From assembly GCF_034366625.1 (NCBI RefSeq), contig NZ_JAXMIH010000006.1:496001-560000 (forward strand): DNA of 64,000 nucleotides. Direction: 5' to 3'. The notes under the pieces were generated by a model. The model had not been told where the DNA came from. It was given only the letters and a program-made list of their open reading frames with translations, and ran no database searches. Numbering within the stretch: the first letter of the stretch is position 1; each line of letters starts with the position of its first letter. The position numbers and the translations under genes are program-made. This DNA is from Prosthecobacter sp. (GTDB lineage: Bacteria; Verrucomicrobiota; Verrucomicrobiia; Verrucomicrobiales; Verrucomicrobiaceae). Shown here in pieces: positions 15,907-25,148 of the stretch.

Positions 15907-18237
15907 ATGAAAGCCAACCTCCTCGCTCTCTCCATTTTCACCAGCGTCGCCTTTGCCCAAGAACCGCGAAGCGTGAGCGGCATCTACCCGAGTTTGGCGA
16001 TGTTCAATAACGAAGGCGAGTGCGGCACCGGAGCCGTCGTGCCGTGGGCGGATCGCTTGTGGGTCATCACTTACGGGCCGCATCTGCCCTTCGGATCGAG
16101 CGACAAGCTCTACGAGATCACGCCGGAGCTGACGCAGATCGTACGCCCGGAGAGCGTCGGCGGCACGCCGGCGAATCGCATGATCCATCCCGAGTCGCAG
16201 CAGCTTTTCATCGGGCCGTACATCATCGACGCCGAACGCAAAGTGCGAGTAATCCCGCCCTACATCATGCCGGGTCGTCTTACCGGCAATGCGCGGCATC
16301 TCACCGACCCCGCAGGCAAGATCTACTACGCCACGATGGAGGAGGGACTCTACGAGGTCGATGTGAAGTCCCTCGCGGCGAAAAACCTCATCCGTGACGG
16401 CAATCCTCACAAGAAAGACTTCAAGGTCGAAGCCCAGCTCTCGAATCTCGAATCACAACTGCCGGGCTATCACGGCAAAGGTCTGTATTCGAGCCAGGGC
16501 CGCCTCATTTACGCCAACAACGGCGACCGCGACAAACGCGTGCTCACCGATCCCACCACGCCCAGCGGCGCTCTCGGTGAATGGTCCGGCAGTGGCGACT
16601 GGCAGCTCGTGCGGCGCAATCAATTCACCGAGGTCAGCGGCCCCGGCGGCATCAGCGGCAGCGATGCCAACGCCCCCGTGTGGAGCATCGGCTGGGACGC
16701 GAAATCACTCATCCTCATGCTGCTCGATGGTGGCAAATGGCAGTCCTTTCGCCTGCCCAAAGTCAGCCACAGCTATGACGGCGCGCACGGCTGGAACACC
16801 GAATGGCCGCGCATCCGCGACATCGGCGAGGAAAACCTGCTCATGACCATGCACGGTGCGTTCTGGAGCTTCCCGCGCACGTTTTCCGCCGCGAACACCA
16901 GCGGCATCCGCGTGCGCAGCGCCTACATGAAGGTCATCGGCGACTTCACCCGCTGGAACGACCGCCTCGTCTTCGGCTGTGATGACTCGGCGAAGTCGGA
17001 GTTCCTCAACAAGCGCAAAGTCAAAGGCGGCATCGACAGCGTCGGCCAGTCGCAGAGCAACTTGTGGTTCACGAGCCCCGAAACACCCGGCAAACTTGGC
17101 CCCGCGCACGCCAGCGGCGCGGTGTGGCTGCATGACAGCGTGAAGACGGGGCAGAAGGGAGAATTGTTCCTGGTCGCGGGTTGGAAGCATCGGAGCATGT
17201 GGATCATCAATCACGCGACTGGTGAATCCACCCGCACTGATGTCGTCAGTGACGACGATTGGTTGCGAACCGAGGCTGGAGCGGACTCGAAAGACTTCAG
17301 TGTCTTTGTCACGCTCACCAACGGCGAAATGCGCGGCACCACGCCGGATCCAATCTTCGATGGCATCGCCCGAATCACCGATTCCAATGCTCAAACCGGC
17401 GTTTTCCGTCCACGCGGCGAAAACAAGCGCACGCTGAGTCTGGCCACGAAAGACGGCTACTACGAGATGGGGGCCGATCTGGCCCTCAAACGTGTCGAAG
17501 ACGCCAAAGCGCAGGCTTTTGTCGAAAAGAGCGTCGCCATACCGAAGAACGTGATCACGCTCGACGAGGCCAGCGTGCTCGTCGTCGATGATCGCGGCCG
17601 TCACTGGCGTCTGCCGCGTGCTTCGAAGGCCTACGACGGCCCCACGAATGCCGGTGAGCTGCGTGTGTGTCGCGAAGTCGCCACCGAGCGTGACATGCTC
17701 AGCGCCTGCGGCACCTTCTTCGAGCTGCCTGCCGAGAACGCGGATGGTTTCGCGAAGATCCGCCCCATTTGCTCACACGATCTGCGTGTGACCGACTTCG
17801 GTGGCTATCGCGGCTTGTTTTTGATGAGCGGCATCAAACCCGACGCGAAAACCAGCGAGCACATCCTCCGCAGCGACGACGGCAAAGCCGCGTTGTGGGC
17901 CGGAGCCATCGACGACCTCTGGAAACTCGGCAAACCCCGCGGCGAAGGCGGTCCGTGGAAGAACACGAAGGTCAAAGCGAGTCAGAAAAGCGATCCGTAT
18001 CTCATGTGGGCTTACGACCAGCGCACACTGACGCTAAGCCACGATCAAAACGAGCCCGTGAGCTTTCACATCGAACTCGACCTCACCGGCACCGGCCTAT
18101 GGGTGACCTGGCAACGCCGCGACGTTTACCCCGTTGCTCCAATCAATCTCACCTTTGAGCCCGCCGTGCAGGCCCGCTGGATGCGTGTAACCACGGACAA
18201 GACCTGCACGGCGACGGCGCAGTTGAAGTATGAGTGA
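15907..18237 (+). CDS. Large exported protein of unknown function, probably beta-propeller
   Basis: 776 residues beginning with a signal peptide (MKANLLALSIFTSVAFA). I do not recognise a named family. Repeated short segments with DRLWVITYGP, GKIYYATMEEGLYEVD, APVWSIGWDAKSLILMLL, NDRLVFGCDD and GELFLVAGWKHRSMWIINH resemble propeller blades, and the protein ends in a beta-rich segment (TGTGLWVTWQRR, MRVTTDKTCTATAQL). It probably binds or acts on a glycan in the periplasm or outside the cell. It diverges from the AraC regulator at 15818. The ATG at 15907 was chosen for the signal peptide; the frame remains open further upstream but that stretch is antisense to the regulator gene. Confidence 0.75.
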   Translation: MKANLLALSIFTSVAFAQEPRSVSGIYPSLAMFNNEGECGTGAVVPWADRLWVITYGPHLPFGSSDKLYEITPELTQIVRPESVGGTPANRMIHPESQQLFIGPYIIDAERKVRVIPPYIMPGRLTGNARHLTDPAGKIYYATMEEGLYEVDVKSLAAKNLIRDGNPHKKDFKVEAQLSNLESQLPGYHGKGLYSSQGRLIYANNGDRDKRVLTDPTTPSGALGEWSGSGDWQLVRRNQFTEVSGPGGISGSDANAPVWSIGWDAKSLILMLLDGGKWQSFRLPKVSHSYDGAHGWNTEWPRIRDIGEENLLMTMHGAFWSFPRTFSAANTSGIRVRSAYMKVIGDFTRWNDRLVFGCDDSAKSEFLNKRKVKGGIDSVGQSQSNLWFTSPETPGKLGPAHASGAVWLHDSVKTGQKGELFLVAGWKHRSMWIINHATGESTRTDVVSDDDWLRTEAGADSKDFSVFVTLTNGEMRGTTPDPIFDGIARITDSNAQTGVFRPRGENKRTLSLATKDGYYEMGADLALKRVEDAKAQAFVEKSVAIPKNVITLDEASVLVVDDRGRHWRLPRASKAYDGPTNAGELRVCREVATERDMLSACGTFFELPAENADGFAKIRPICSHDLRVTDFGGYRGLFLMSGIKPDAKTSEHILRSDDGKAALWAGAIDDLWKLGKPRGEGGPWKNTKVKASQKSDPYLMWAYDQRTLTLSHDQNEPVSFHIELDLTGTGLWVTWQRRDVYPVAPINLTFEPAVQARWMRVTTDKTCTATAQLKYE

Positions 18238-19386
18238 TCACTTCTTGCGTCGAAACGGATGGAGGAACTGCTGCCAGTAGCCTTTCGGCACGGGATGGCC
18301 GCCGATGCCGTAGGCTGAAGGCCAGCGGCCGTCGGTGGGCATGTGGTGGGTGCCGAAGAGTTTGTCGAACAGCGGGAAGTGGATCGCAAAGTTCACGTCG
18401 ATGGCCTCTTTTTCGATGCCGTGATGCCAGTGATGGAAGCGGGGCGTGACGAGGTATTTTTCCATGAAGCCGAGCCGCCAGCCGAGATTCGAGTGCGCGA
18501 AGGTGGCGAAGAGATAGACGACGAGGACGTAGGCGTTCACCGCAGTCTGGCTGAAGCCGAGCAGGATCATCGGGAAGACCGTGGTGCCGCGCAGAACAAG
18601 GATTTCGAGGAAGTGCATCCGCGCCCCGGCCATCCAGTCCATGTGCTGCGCGGAGTGATGCACCGCATGGAAACGCCAGAGGGCCGGGATGCGATGAAAC
18701 AGGCGATGCACCCAGTACTGCACCAGATCGGTGAGGAACATGATCGCGATCAATTGCACCAGGAAGGGCAACGCCGCGACCCAGGCGCGAAATTCCGTCC
18801 ATGACGTGAGTTTGAAGAGCGTCTGCGCGGGCATGAAGCTCAGCCAAGTGAGCACCTGCACCATCATGCTGCTGATGAGGTAGTAGAATAGGTCCTCGCG
18901 CCATTCGTAACGGAAGATGCCCTGATCGGCACGGCGTGGGAAGAGCGTCTCCAGCGGGATGAAGAGGAAGCCGGTGAACAGCAGGCGCAGCACGAAGAAA
19001 TCGAGGCCGAAGTAAACCGGCGTCACATCGGGGGCCACGGCGGAAGCGGACGTGCCGCCGAAGGTCACGGCCAGCAGCGTGGCCACCATGCCGGTGATAC
19101 CGAGGATTTTGCTCGGGCGCAGAACCAGGTTCAGCAGCGAGAATGCGAACGCCAGGACCATGAGCACGAACATGCCTGTGCGGAAGGCGGGATGGCCGAT
19201 CAGCCCGGCGTTTTCCTTCATGGTGAAGACGCCGGGGAAGCGCATCATCACCACGCTGCCCAACGCTGCGAGGCCGAACATCATGCCCAGGACGCCGCTG
19301 ATCCAGCCACTGCCAAACTTCCGCAGCGCGGGCGGGGCTTCGAGTTCACGACGAATCTTCAGGCGGGTCTCGTGGAGCGGGTTCAT
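18238..19386 (-). CDS. Sterol desaturase / fatty acid hydroxylase family membrane protein
   Basis: 382 residues with at least six hydrophobic segments. The diiron-site histidine motifs of the family are complete: HRLFH, HAVHHS and RFHHWHHG, with a further HFPLFDKLFGTHH. These enzymes hydroxylate or desaturate lipid chains in the membrane using oxygen. An extra N-terminal region of about 130 residues with several transmembrane helices precedes the catalytic domain. The stop directly abuts the stop of the convergent gene at 18237, leaving no room for a separate terminator. The substrate is unknown. Confidence 0.9.
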   Translation of the reverse strand: MNPLHETRLKIRRELEAPPALRKFGSGWISGVLGMMFGLAALGSVVMMRFPGVFTMKENAGLIGHPAFRTGMFVLMVLAFAFSLLNLVLRPSKILGITGMVATLLAVTFGGTSASAVAPDVTPVYFGLDFFVLRLLFTGFLFIPLETLFPRRADQGIFRYEWREDLFYYLISSMMVQVLTWLSFMPAQTLFKLTSWTEFRAWVAALPFLVQLIAIMFLTDLVQYWVHRLFHRIPALWRFHAVHHSAQHMDWMAGARMHFLEILVLRGTTVFPMILLGFSQTAVNAYVLVVYLFATFAHSNLGWRLGFMEKYLVTPRFHHWHHGIEKEAIDVNFAIHFPLFDKLFGTHHMPTDGRWPSAYGIGGHPVPKGYWQQFLHPFRRKK

Positions 19387-19534
19387 GGCTCGATTCTAGA
19401 ATTGCTTGGTTTGATTACAAGAGGACTGGAGATGACCTTGCGCCGGATTTGGTCATGCAATCTTGCAGCACGCGAAAAAAATTTCATCGCATCCGGGGTG
19501 AGAAGTGTCACACTTGCGCAGCCCAACCCACCCC
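19387..19534. other. Divergent intergenic region (hydroxylase / RodZ-like gene)
   Basis: 148 bases between the divergent starts at 19386 and 19535, so promoters for both directions must lie here. An AT-rich patch (GAAAAAAATTTC, near 19475-19486) is present, but no convincing pair of boxes or operator was identified. Confidence 0.4.
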
Positions 19535-20131
19535 ATGCCAGCCACCTTTGGACAAATGCTCACCGCAGCACGCGAAAAGCGTGGCTTGTCCATCGAGGAC
19601 GCCGCTCATGAGACGCGCATTCCGGCGCAGCGCCTGCGCCATCTGGAGTCCGGCAATTTCGCCGCCTTTGGCAACATGACCTACGCACGCTCCTTTATCC
19701 GGCAGTACAGCGACTTCCTTGGAGTGGACGCATCAGCGATGCTGGAAGAACTGCCAGAGGGCGCGCTGGGCGGTGAGCGTGATTATCGTTACCTCACGCA
19801 TTCCCATGGACCCTGGCTGCGTGAACGTGCCGCCCGCACAGAGCGCGTCACCGCGCCTGCTGCCAGCCGTGTACAATCCATCAAATCGCCGCTTCCTGCC
19901 GCCATCGCAGTCTTTGTGCTGATTCTGGCCGGTACCGCCATGTGGGGCAAGCATGTGGCGGACATGCGCCGCCAGGTGGAACCTGCCGCGCTGAAAGCCC
20001 TGCCGGTGGAGGGTGATGAGGCCGTATCTCCTTCCGTGACAAGCTCCCCTACCACCGTCGATACGGCGGCTGTGAAAACAAAGCATGTGGATTTCCCGGT
20101 CTCGGTCCGCAAGGCAACACCGGTGGATTGA
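19535..20131 (+). CDS. Short RodZ-like protein (HTH plus one transmembrane helix)
   Basis: 198 residues. The N-terminal HTH_25-type domain (FGQMLTAAREKRGLSIEDAA, then ETRIPAQRLRHLESGNF and TYARSFIRQYSDFLG) is the MreB-binding domain of RodZ. One transmembrane helix (PLPAAIAVFVLILAGTAMW) follows near residue 115. The part after the membrane is only about 65 residues, rich in Thr, Ser and Val, and lacks the usual RodZ beta domain. It may be a reduced RodZ linked to cell shape or a membrane regulator. The next gene starts six bases after its stop. Confidence 0.8.
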   Translation: MPATFGQMLTAAREKRGLSIEDAAHETRIPAQRLRHLESGNFAAFGNMTYARSFIRQYSDFLGVDASAMLEELPEGALGGERDYRYLTHSHGPWLRERAARTERVTAPAASRVQSIKSPLPAAIAVFVLILAGTAMWGKHVADMRRQVEPAALKALPVEGDEAVSPSVTSSPTTVDTAAVKTKHVDFPVSVRKATPVD

Positions 20132-20137
20132 TGCACG

Positions 20138-20482
20138 ATGCCTGCACCTGACCCCATTCCTGCAAAGTCAACGTGGTGGCTGGAATCGCTGCTCTGGTCG
20201 GCCGTCATCGCCGTGGCAGTCGGCATCGCCGCGTATGTGAGCGAGACCGCGCGTGAGGTCATGATGCAGGGCCTGGCCTATCTCTTTGCCTTCATGACCA
20301 CGCCGTTCATCCTCGAGGCCACGGCGGCTTTTGTAGGTTTGTGCGTCGTCATCGCCATCAACAACCGCCGCCTCGAGCGCGAAGGAGACGGCTGGGTGGA
20401 AATGGAAGTCAAGCAGCCCAAGCCGGCAGATGACGACCTCTCCGTGAAGCCGGAAACCACCGGCAAAGCCTCCAAGATCTGA
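20138..20482 (+). CDS. Small membrane protein of unknown function
   Basis: 114 residues. It has two hydrophobic segments (SLLWSAVIAVAVGIAAYV and EATAAFVGLCVVIAI) and a charged Lys/Glu-rich cytoplasmic-looking tail (EMEVKQPKPADDD). No family is recognised. It lies between the RodZ-like gene (six bases upstream) and the glycosidase/glycosyltransferase fusion (68 bases downstream), all on the same strand, so it probably belongs to a cell-envelope operon. Confidence 0.65.
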   Translation: MPAPDPIPAKSTWWLESLLWSAVIAVAVGIAAYVSETAREVMMQGLAYLFAFMTTPFILEATAAFVGLCVVIAINNRRLEREGDGWVEMEVKQPKPADDDLSVKPETTGKASKI

Positions 20483-20550
20483 ATCTGGCTGGCCTTGGAC
20501 GCGTCCATGCTTCACCTTTCGGGCTTCCCGAACGTGAACCTCACGCCTGC

Positions 20551-23061
20551 ATGAATCCCGCGCCGCCGTCTTCCAGCCCTCCGCCCGTGCTCCACGGACA
20601 GCGTGTGGTGACGGCGGGAAAATTTCTCCAACTGGCCGACGGCACGCCGCATTTCATGCGCGGGGTCAGCTACGGCCCCTTCAGGCCAAACTCGCGCGGC
20701 GAACCCTTTCCTGAAGATGAGCCCTTGGCCGCTGACCTGCGCCACATCGCGTCCCTCGGCTTCAACACCCTGCGCCTTTATGAACTGCCCACGCCCGCCG
20801 TGCTGCGCGAGGTCGAGGCCCTCGGTCTGCGGCTGATTGTGGGCATCCCGTGGGCCGAACATGTCGATTTCCTCGCAGATCGAGCCCTCTGCCGCGACAT
20901 CGAATCGCGCATCACCGAAATCACCGCACGGCTGCGAGATCACCCCTGCATCACCGCATTTCTCGTCGGCAATGAGATCGAAAAAACGCTCGTGCGCTGG
21001 ATGAGGCCTGAGCGAGTGCGTGCATTCATTGAGAAATTGATTGGGATCGCCCGCCACCACGCGCCACGGACGCTCATCAGCTACGCCACCTATCCGTCCA
21101 CGGAGTACCTTGTGCCTCGCAACGCCGATTTCCTCGCGGTGAACGTCTATCTGGAGTCGAGCGAGGCCTTCGCCGCCTGCCTCGCGCGTTTGCAGAACCT
21201 CGTCGGCAACAAACCCCTACTGATCACCGAGTTCGGGCTCGATGTAAACGCGCATGGCGACGCCAGGCAGGCCGAGATCATGCGCTGGCAGCACGACTGC
21301 CTGCTGCGCGGCGGTGCGGCCGGCGGCGTGTGGTTCGCCTACACCGATGAATGGCATCGCGGGGGCCGGGAGATCACGGACTGGCGCTTTGGCATCGTGG
21401 ACCGTGAGCGTCACGAGCGGCCAGCCTGTGCCGTGGCGCGCGATTTGACCGTGCAACTGCCCGCGCCCGCCGATGCGCCGCGCATCTCCGTCATCGTCTG
21501 CACGCGCAACGGTTCCTCCACGCTGCGGGCCTGCCTCGAATCACTCGTGGCGCTGCATTATCCCGACTTTGAGATTCTGGTGATCGACGACGGCTCCAGC
21601 GATGCCACGGCGGAGATCGCAAAAGGGTTGGAGGGTGTGCGGTATCATCGTCAGGAGCATGCGGGGCTCAGCGTGGCGCGAAATCTCGGCGCACAGCTCG
21701 CCACCGGTTCGGTCCTGGCCTACACGGACGACGATTGCATCGCGCATCCCGGCTGGCTGCTGCATCTGAGCCATGCTTTTGCGGATGCAGCCGTGGTTGC
21801 CGCCGGCGGGCCGAACATCCCGCCGCCACCGCGCAACCACATCGAAAGCGTCGTCGCCGCCGCGCCGGGAGCGCCCGCACATGTGCTGCTGAGCGACACC
21901 GAGGCCGAGCACTTGCCCGGCTGTAACCTCGCCATCCGCAAAACGGCACTCGATGACATCGGCGGCTTCCGTGCCGAGTTCAGGGCCGCTGGCGATGACG
22001 TGGACGTTTGCTGGCGGCTGCGGGAACGCGGCGTGCTGCGCTTCGTTCCCGGCGCGATGGTCTGGCATCACCGCCGCTTCACGGTGAAGGCCTATCTGCA
22101 GCAGCAGCTCGGCTACGGCCATGCCGAGGCGCTGCTCATGAAGGCGCATCCCGCGCGCTTTGGTCCGCTCGGCGGTGCGCGCTGGCGTGGCGGCATTTAT
22201 GGCGACCAGCTTCCGGCGGAACATCCCGTCGAAGGCAGCATTTTTCACGGCCCGTTCGGCCTCGGCGCGTTTCAAATCATCTACGCTTCGCCCTCGTTCC
22301 GCTGGTGGGAACGGCTGACCGGCCTGCTGTGGATCGCGCTGCTGCTGCCCGTGTTGATTGGCCGGCAGTTGGAGGTCGCCACCGGCATCCTGCTGTTTGT
22401 GACGTGGGCAGCATGGCGGATCAGCGTGCGCAACGCGGCTGCGGCCGGTGTGAGCGGCATGGGTGATCGCGTGCTGCTCTGCTGGCTGAGCTTTTTGCAA
22501 CCCATCGTGCGTGAATGGGCGCGGCTGCGCGGCATGCTGCGGCTCGGTGCACGTCCGAGCCGCCAGCCGCTGCTGCCGGAGATCGTGCCGCCCGAGATGC
22601 CGCACAAAACCGCGCTCACCCTCGGCACACTGCGCTTTTGGAGCGAAGCCGGCGTCACCCGTGATGCCTGGCTGCACCAGATGCGCCTGGCGCTCAAGGC
22701 CGCGCACATCCTCCACCGCGAGGATGACGGCTGGCGCTGGTTTGACCTCGAAGCCTGGCCCTGGGCCGAGATTTCACGCGCCTGGCTCAGCGTGACTGAG
22801 TACCACGGCGGACAACGCTGCCTCACCCGCGTGCGCCTGGTCCTCCGCATCCGCCACAGCATGTGGTGGAACCTGCTGCTGTGGTTTGTGCTCGCCACGA
22901 TCCTCATGGCGGCAGGTTTGCACGCGCTGCTTGTGCTCGGCACCCTCGCCGCCGTGGCTGCCGCGCTGCTCATTCCGCTCGGCATGTGGATCATCCGCCG
23001 TGAGATGAGAAAAATCGCCCGCAACGCGGCACTGGCCGCCGGTTTGACCGAGATGCCCTAA
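20551..23061 (+). CDS. Fusion of glycoside-hydrolase-like domain and family 2 glycosyltransferase
   Basis: 836 residues. Residues about 20-300 look like a TIM-barrel glycosidase of the GH2/GH5 clan: MRGVSYGPF, GFNTLRLYELP, the acid/base-type FLVGNEIEKT and the nucleophile-type LLITEFGLD, then GVWFAYTDEW. From about residue 310 a GT2 domain follows: ISVIVCTRNGSSTLRACLESL, VIDDGSSDAT, then YTDDDC as DxD motif and GDDVDVCWRLRERG. Several C-terminal hydrophobic segments (LLWIALLLPVLIG, LLLWFVLATILMAA) anchor it in the membrane. It could build and trim an envelope polysaccharide. Its end overlaps the convergent membrane protein gene by four bases. Confidence 0.88.
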   Translation: MNPAPPSSSPPPVLHGQRVVTAGKFLQLADGTPHFMRGVSYGPFRPNSRGEPFPEDEPLAADLRHIASLGFNTLRLYELPTPAVLREVEALGLRLIVGIPWAEHVDFLADRALCRDIESRITEITARLRDHPCITAFLVGNEIEKTLVRWMRPERVRAFIEKLIGIARHHAPRTLISYATYPSTEYLVPRNADFLAVNVYLESSEAFAACLARLQNLVGNKPLLITEFGLDVNAHGDARQAEIMRWQHDCLLRGGAAGGVWFAYTDEWHRGGREITDWRFGIVDRERHERPACAVARDLTVQLPAPADAPRISVIVCTRNGSSTLRACLESLVALHYPDFEILVIDDGSSDATAEIAKGLEGVRYHRQEHAGLSVARNLGAQLATGSVLAYTDDDCIAHPGWLLHLSHAFADAAVVAAGGPNIPPPPRNHIESVVAAAPGAPAHVLLSDTEAEHLPGCNLAIRKTALDDIGGFRAEFRAAGDDVDVCWRLRERGVLRFVPGAMVWHHRRFTVKAYLQQQLGYGHAEALLMKAHPARFGPLGGARWRGGIYGDQLPAEHPVEGSIFHGPFGLGAFQIIYASPSFRWWERLTGLLWIALLLPVLIGRQLEVATGILLFVTWAAWRISVRNAAAAGVSGMGDRVLLCWLSFLQPIVREWARLRGMLRLGARPSRQPLLPEIVPPEMPHKTALTLGTLRFWSEAGVTRDAWLHQMRLALKAAHILHREDDGWRWFDLEAWPWAEISRAWLSVTEYHGGQRCLTRVRLVLRIRHSMWWNLLLWFVLATILMAAGLHALLVLGTLAAVAAALLIPLGMWIIRREMRKIARNAALAAGLTEMP

Positions 23062-23696
23062 CGCCGCAGCACCCGCGCAGCCCCCAGCCAGAGCAACACC
23101 GGCACGAGGCAACTCAGCGCAATCGCCCAGCCGGGTTCGCTTTGACCGAGATGCCCGATCGCCGCGAATGCAAACCCCAGCGGCACGGATCCACAGCCCA
23201 GCGCTGGCAGAAACACCCTCCAGCGCATGTTGGAAAGCCCCGCGAGACATGCCACCGCCTCCGGCAACACTGGCATCCAGCGTGACAGGGCCACCAGCCA
23301 GCCGCCGCGTTTCTCAAAGATCTCCTCGCCACGTTGTAATCCATCCTCTCCGGCGATCCAGCGCGCCGCGCCACGCCCCAGCCAGCGGCACGATGCATAC
23401 GCGATGATGCCCGACAGCATCGAGCCTGCCACGCAAATCAACCCACCCAACCACCAGCCATACTTCCAGCCAAGCGCTGACATCACCACCGTCGAAGGCA
23501 CCGGCAGCACGATGTCCGAGATCAGCAGCGCGATCCCCGCCGCCCAGGCCCAGTCACCATAGCCTTCCATCCACTTCCGTGCCCCTTCCAAACTGAGCAC
23601 CTCATCAAACAACGCCCCCCAGATCACAAACGGCACGATGATTCCAGCGAGAACGACGAGAATCAAAATGGTGAGAGAACGGTTGCCACGAGTCAT
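23058..23696 (-). CDS. DedA/VTT-domain (SNARE-associated) membrane protein
   Basis: 212 residues, about five hydrophobic segments. The VTT-domain features are DIVLPVPSTVVMSALGWKYGWWLGGLICVAGSMLSGIIAY, with the FEKRGGWLVALSRWMPVLPEAVACLAG segment typical of DedA/TVP38 proteins. Such proteins act in lipid-carrier or phospholipid translocation. It is convergent with the glycosyltransferase fusion and stands 26 bases downstream of a sulfatase in the same direction. It could be the last gene of that directon. Confidence 0.85.
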   Translation of the reverse strand: MTRGNRSLTILILVVLAGIIVPFVIWGALFDEVLSLEGARKWMEGYGDWAWAAGIALLISDIVLPVPSTVVMSALGWKYGWWLGGLICVAGSMLSGIIAYASCRWLGRGAARWIAGEDGLQRGEEIFEKRGGWLVALSRWMPVLPEAVACLAGLSNMRWRVFLPALGCGSVPLGFAFAAIGHLGQSEPGWAIALSCLVPVLLWLGAARVLRR

Positions 23697-23722
23697 GACG
23701 CCAACACAGCAGGCAATGTTTC

Positions 23723-25117
23723 TCAGGGCAAGAGCGCCGCTGCTTTCTCCACCATTCCCGCCTCACGCTGGCCGGCTCCCGGACGGTTGAAGTCGCCAAT
23801 GTCAGCGCGCGCCTTCTCGGCGAGAGCAGTGAGACGCTGCACCACGTCGGGATGCTGAGCGGAAACCTCCTGCTGCTCTCCCACATCGTTACGCACATCG
23901 TAAAGTTCGAGCTTGGAGGGCTCACGCTTGTTCTTGAGGGTGAAGAATTTGCCTTCGAGCGGCAGGTAAAGCTTCCAATCACCGGCCCGCACGGCCTGGA
24001 GCTGCTCCATGCGGTAGTAGAAGAAGCCATCATCGTCCCACGGCGACTTGGTGTTCGCCGCAGCGAACAAAATCGGGCGGATGTCATGACCATCGATCTT
24101 GTGTGGCGGCAGTTTCGCCTCCACGAGCGCCGCAAAGGTCGGTAGCATGTCCATCGTGGAGCACAGCGCGTCGTTCACGGCCCCGGCGGCGATTTTTCCC
24201 GGCCAGCGCATCACACAAGGCATGCGCATCGCGCCTTCAGAAGTGTCATAGCCTGAACCACGATACGGCGCGTTGCTGCCCTGAGGAGGATTGCGTTTCA
24301 CCGCGCCGTTGTCCGAGGTCCAGACGATCAACGTGTTGTCTTCGAGCTTCAGGCGTTTCAGCGCGGCCATGATCTCACCGGTGCTCCAGTCCAGCTCCTC
24401 CACCGAGTCGCCGTACTCGCCATTCGCGCTCTTGCCGCGAAACTTCTCGCTCGAAAACGGATGCGGCGTCGATCCGGGCATCGTGTGCGGAAGATAGAGG
24501 AAGAACGGCTCCGCCGCGTGCTTCTCGATGAATCGAATCGCTTCCTCAGTGCAGCGTTTCACCAGATGATCGCGATCCACCGGTGCTGCGATGATCTTTT
24601 CGCCGCGCATCAGCGGCAGTTCCGGCCACACCTCCGGTTTTTTCTCCTTCATCATGTCATCGCTGTAAGGAATGCCGAAAAACTCGTCAAAGCCCTGCTT
24701 CGTCGGCAAAAAGCCCGGCTGATCACCGAGATGCCATTTGCCGATGCACATCGTTGCATAACCAGCGCCCTTCAAAACCTCTGCGATCGTCGTTTCGGAT
24801 GGATTCAGCCCCTTTCGTGCCACCGGCTGCAATACGGCACCCCCCGTGTCGCTCACATGCATGCCCACCCGGCGCGGATAGCAGCCAGTCATCAACGCCG
24901 CCCGGCTCGGCGTGCAGACACCGCTCGCCACATAAAAGCTCGTGAATTTCGTCCCCTCCGCCGCCAGCCGGTCCACGTTCGGTGTGCGATGCAGTTTGGA
25001 GCCGAAACAGCCGAGATCACCGTTCCCAAAGTTATCGACGAAGATAAAAATGATGTTCGGCTTCGCGGCAAAGGCGTTCGCGGACAGCAACATCAGCGCG
25101 GCAAGAATGAGTTTCAT
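23723..25117 (-). CDS. Sulfatase (type I)
   Basis: 464 residues, complete. Signal peptide (MKLILAALMLLSANAFA), FVDNFGNGDLGCFG, formylglycine site VCTPSRAALMTG (Cys 68), IGKWHLGD, WTSDNGAVKRNPP, MRMPCVMRWPGKI, CSTMDMLPTFAALV and LYDVRNDVGEQQEV. In the first metal motif the usual second Asp of DDxG is Asn (DNFG). The other Asp of that motif is kept, so activity is likely but not certain. It follows an oligogalacturonate-lyase-like gene and a DUF1501 gene on the same strand, consistent with breakdown of a sulfated polysaccharide. Confidence 0.92.
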   Translation of the reverse strand: MKLILAALMLLSANAFAAKPNIIFIFVDNFGNGDLGCFGSKLHRTPNVDRLAAEGTKFTSFYVASGVCTPSRAALMTGCYPRRVGMHVSDTGGAVLQPVARKGLNPSETTIAEVLKGAGYATMCIGKWHLGDQPGFLPTKQGFDEFFGIPYSDDMMKEKKPEVWPELPLMRGEKIIAAPVDRDHLVKRCTEEAIRFIEKHAAEPFFLYLPHTMPGSTPHPFSSEKFRGKSANGEYGDSVEELDWSTGEIMAALKRLKLEDNTLIVWTSDNGAVKRNPPQGSNAPYRGSGYDTSEGAMRMPCVMRWPGKIAAGAVNDALCSTMDMLPTFAALVEAKLPPHKIDGHDIRPILFAAANTKSPWDDDGFFYYRMEQLQAVRAGDWKLYLPLEGKFFTLKNKREPSKLELYDVRNDVGEQQEVSAQHPDVVQRLTALAEKARADIGDFNRPGAGQREAGMVEKAAALLP

Positions 25118-25148
25118 GCGCCATCAAACGCATCCTGCGGCAGTCAAA

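Noticed and set aside
21541..22716. Minus-strand frame of about 390 codons antisense to the glycosyltransferase fusion
   Set aside because: His/Gln/Arg-rich with no motif, opposite a gene with clear GT2 motifs.
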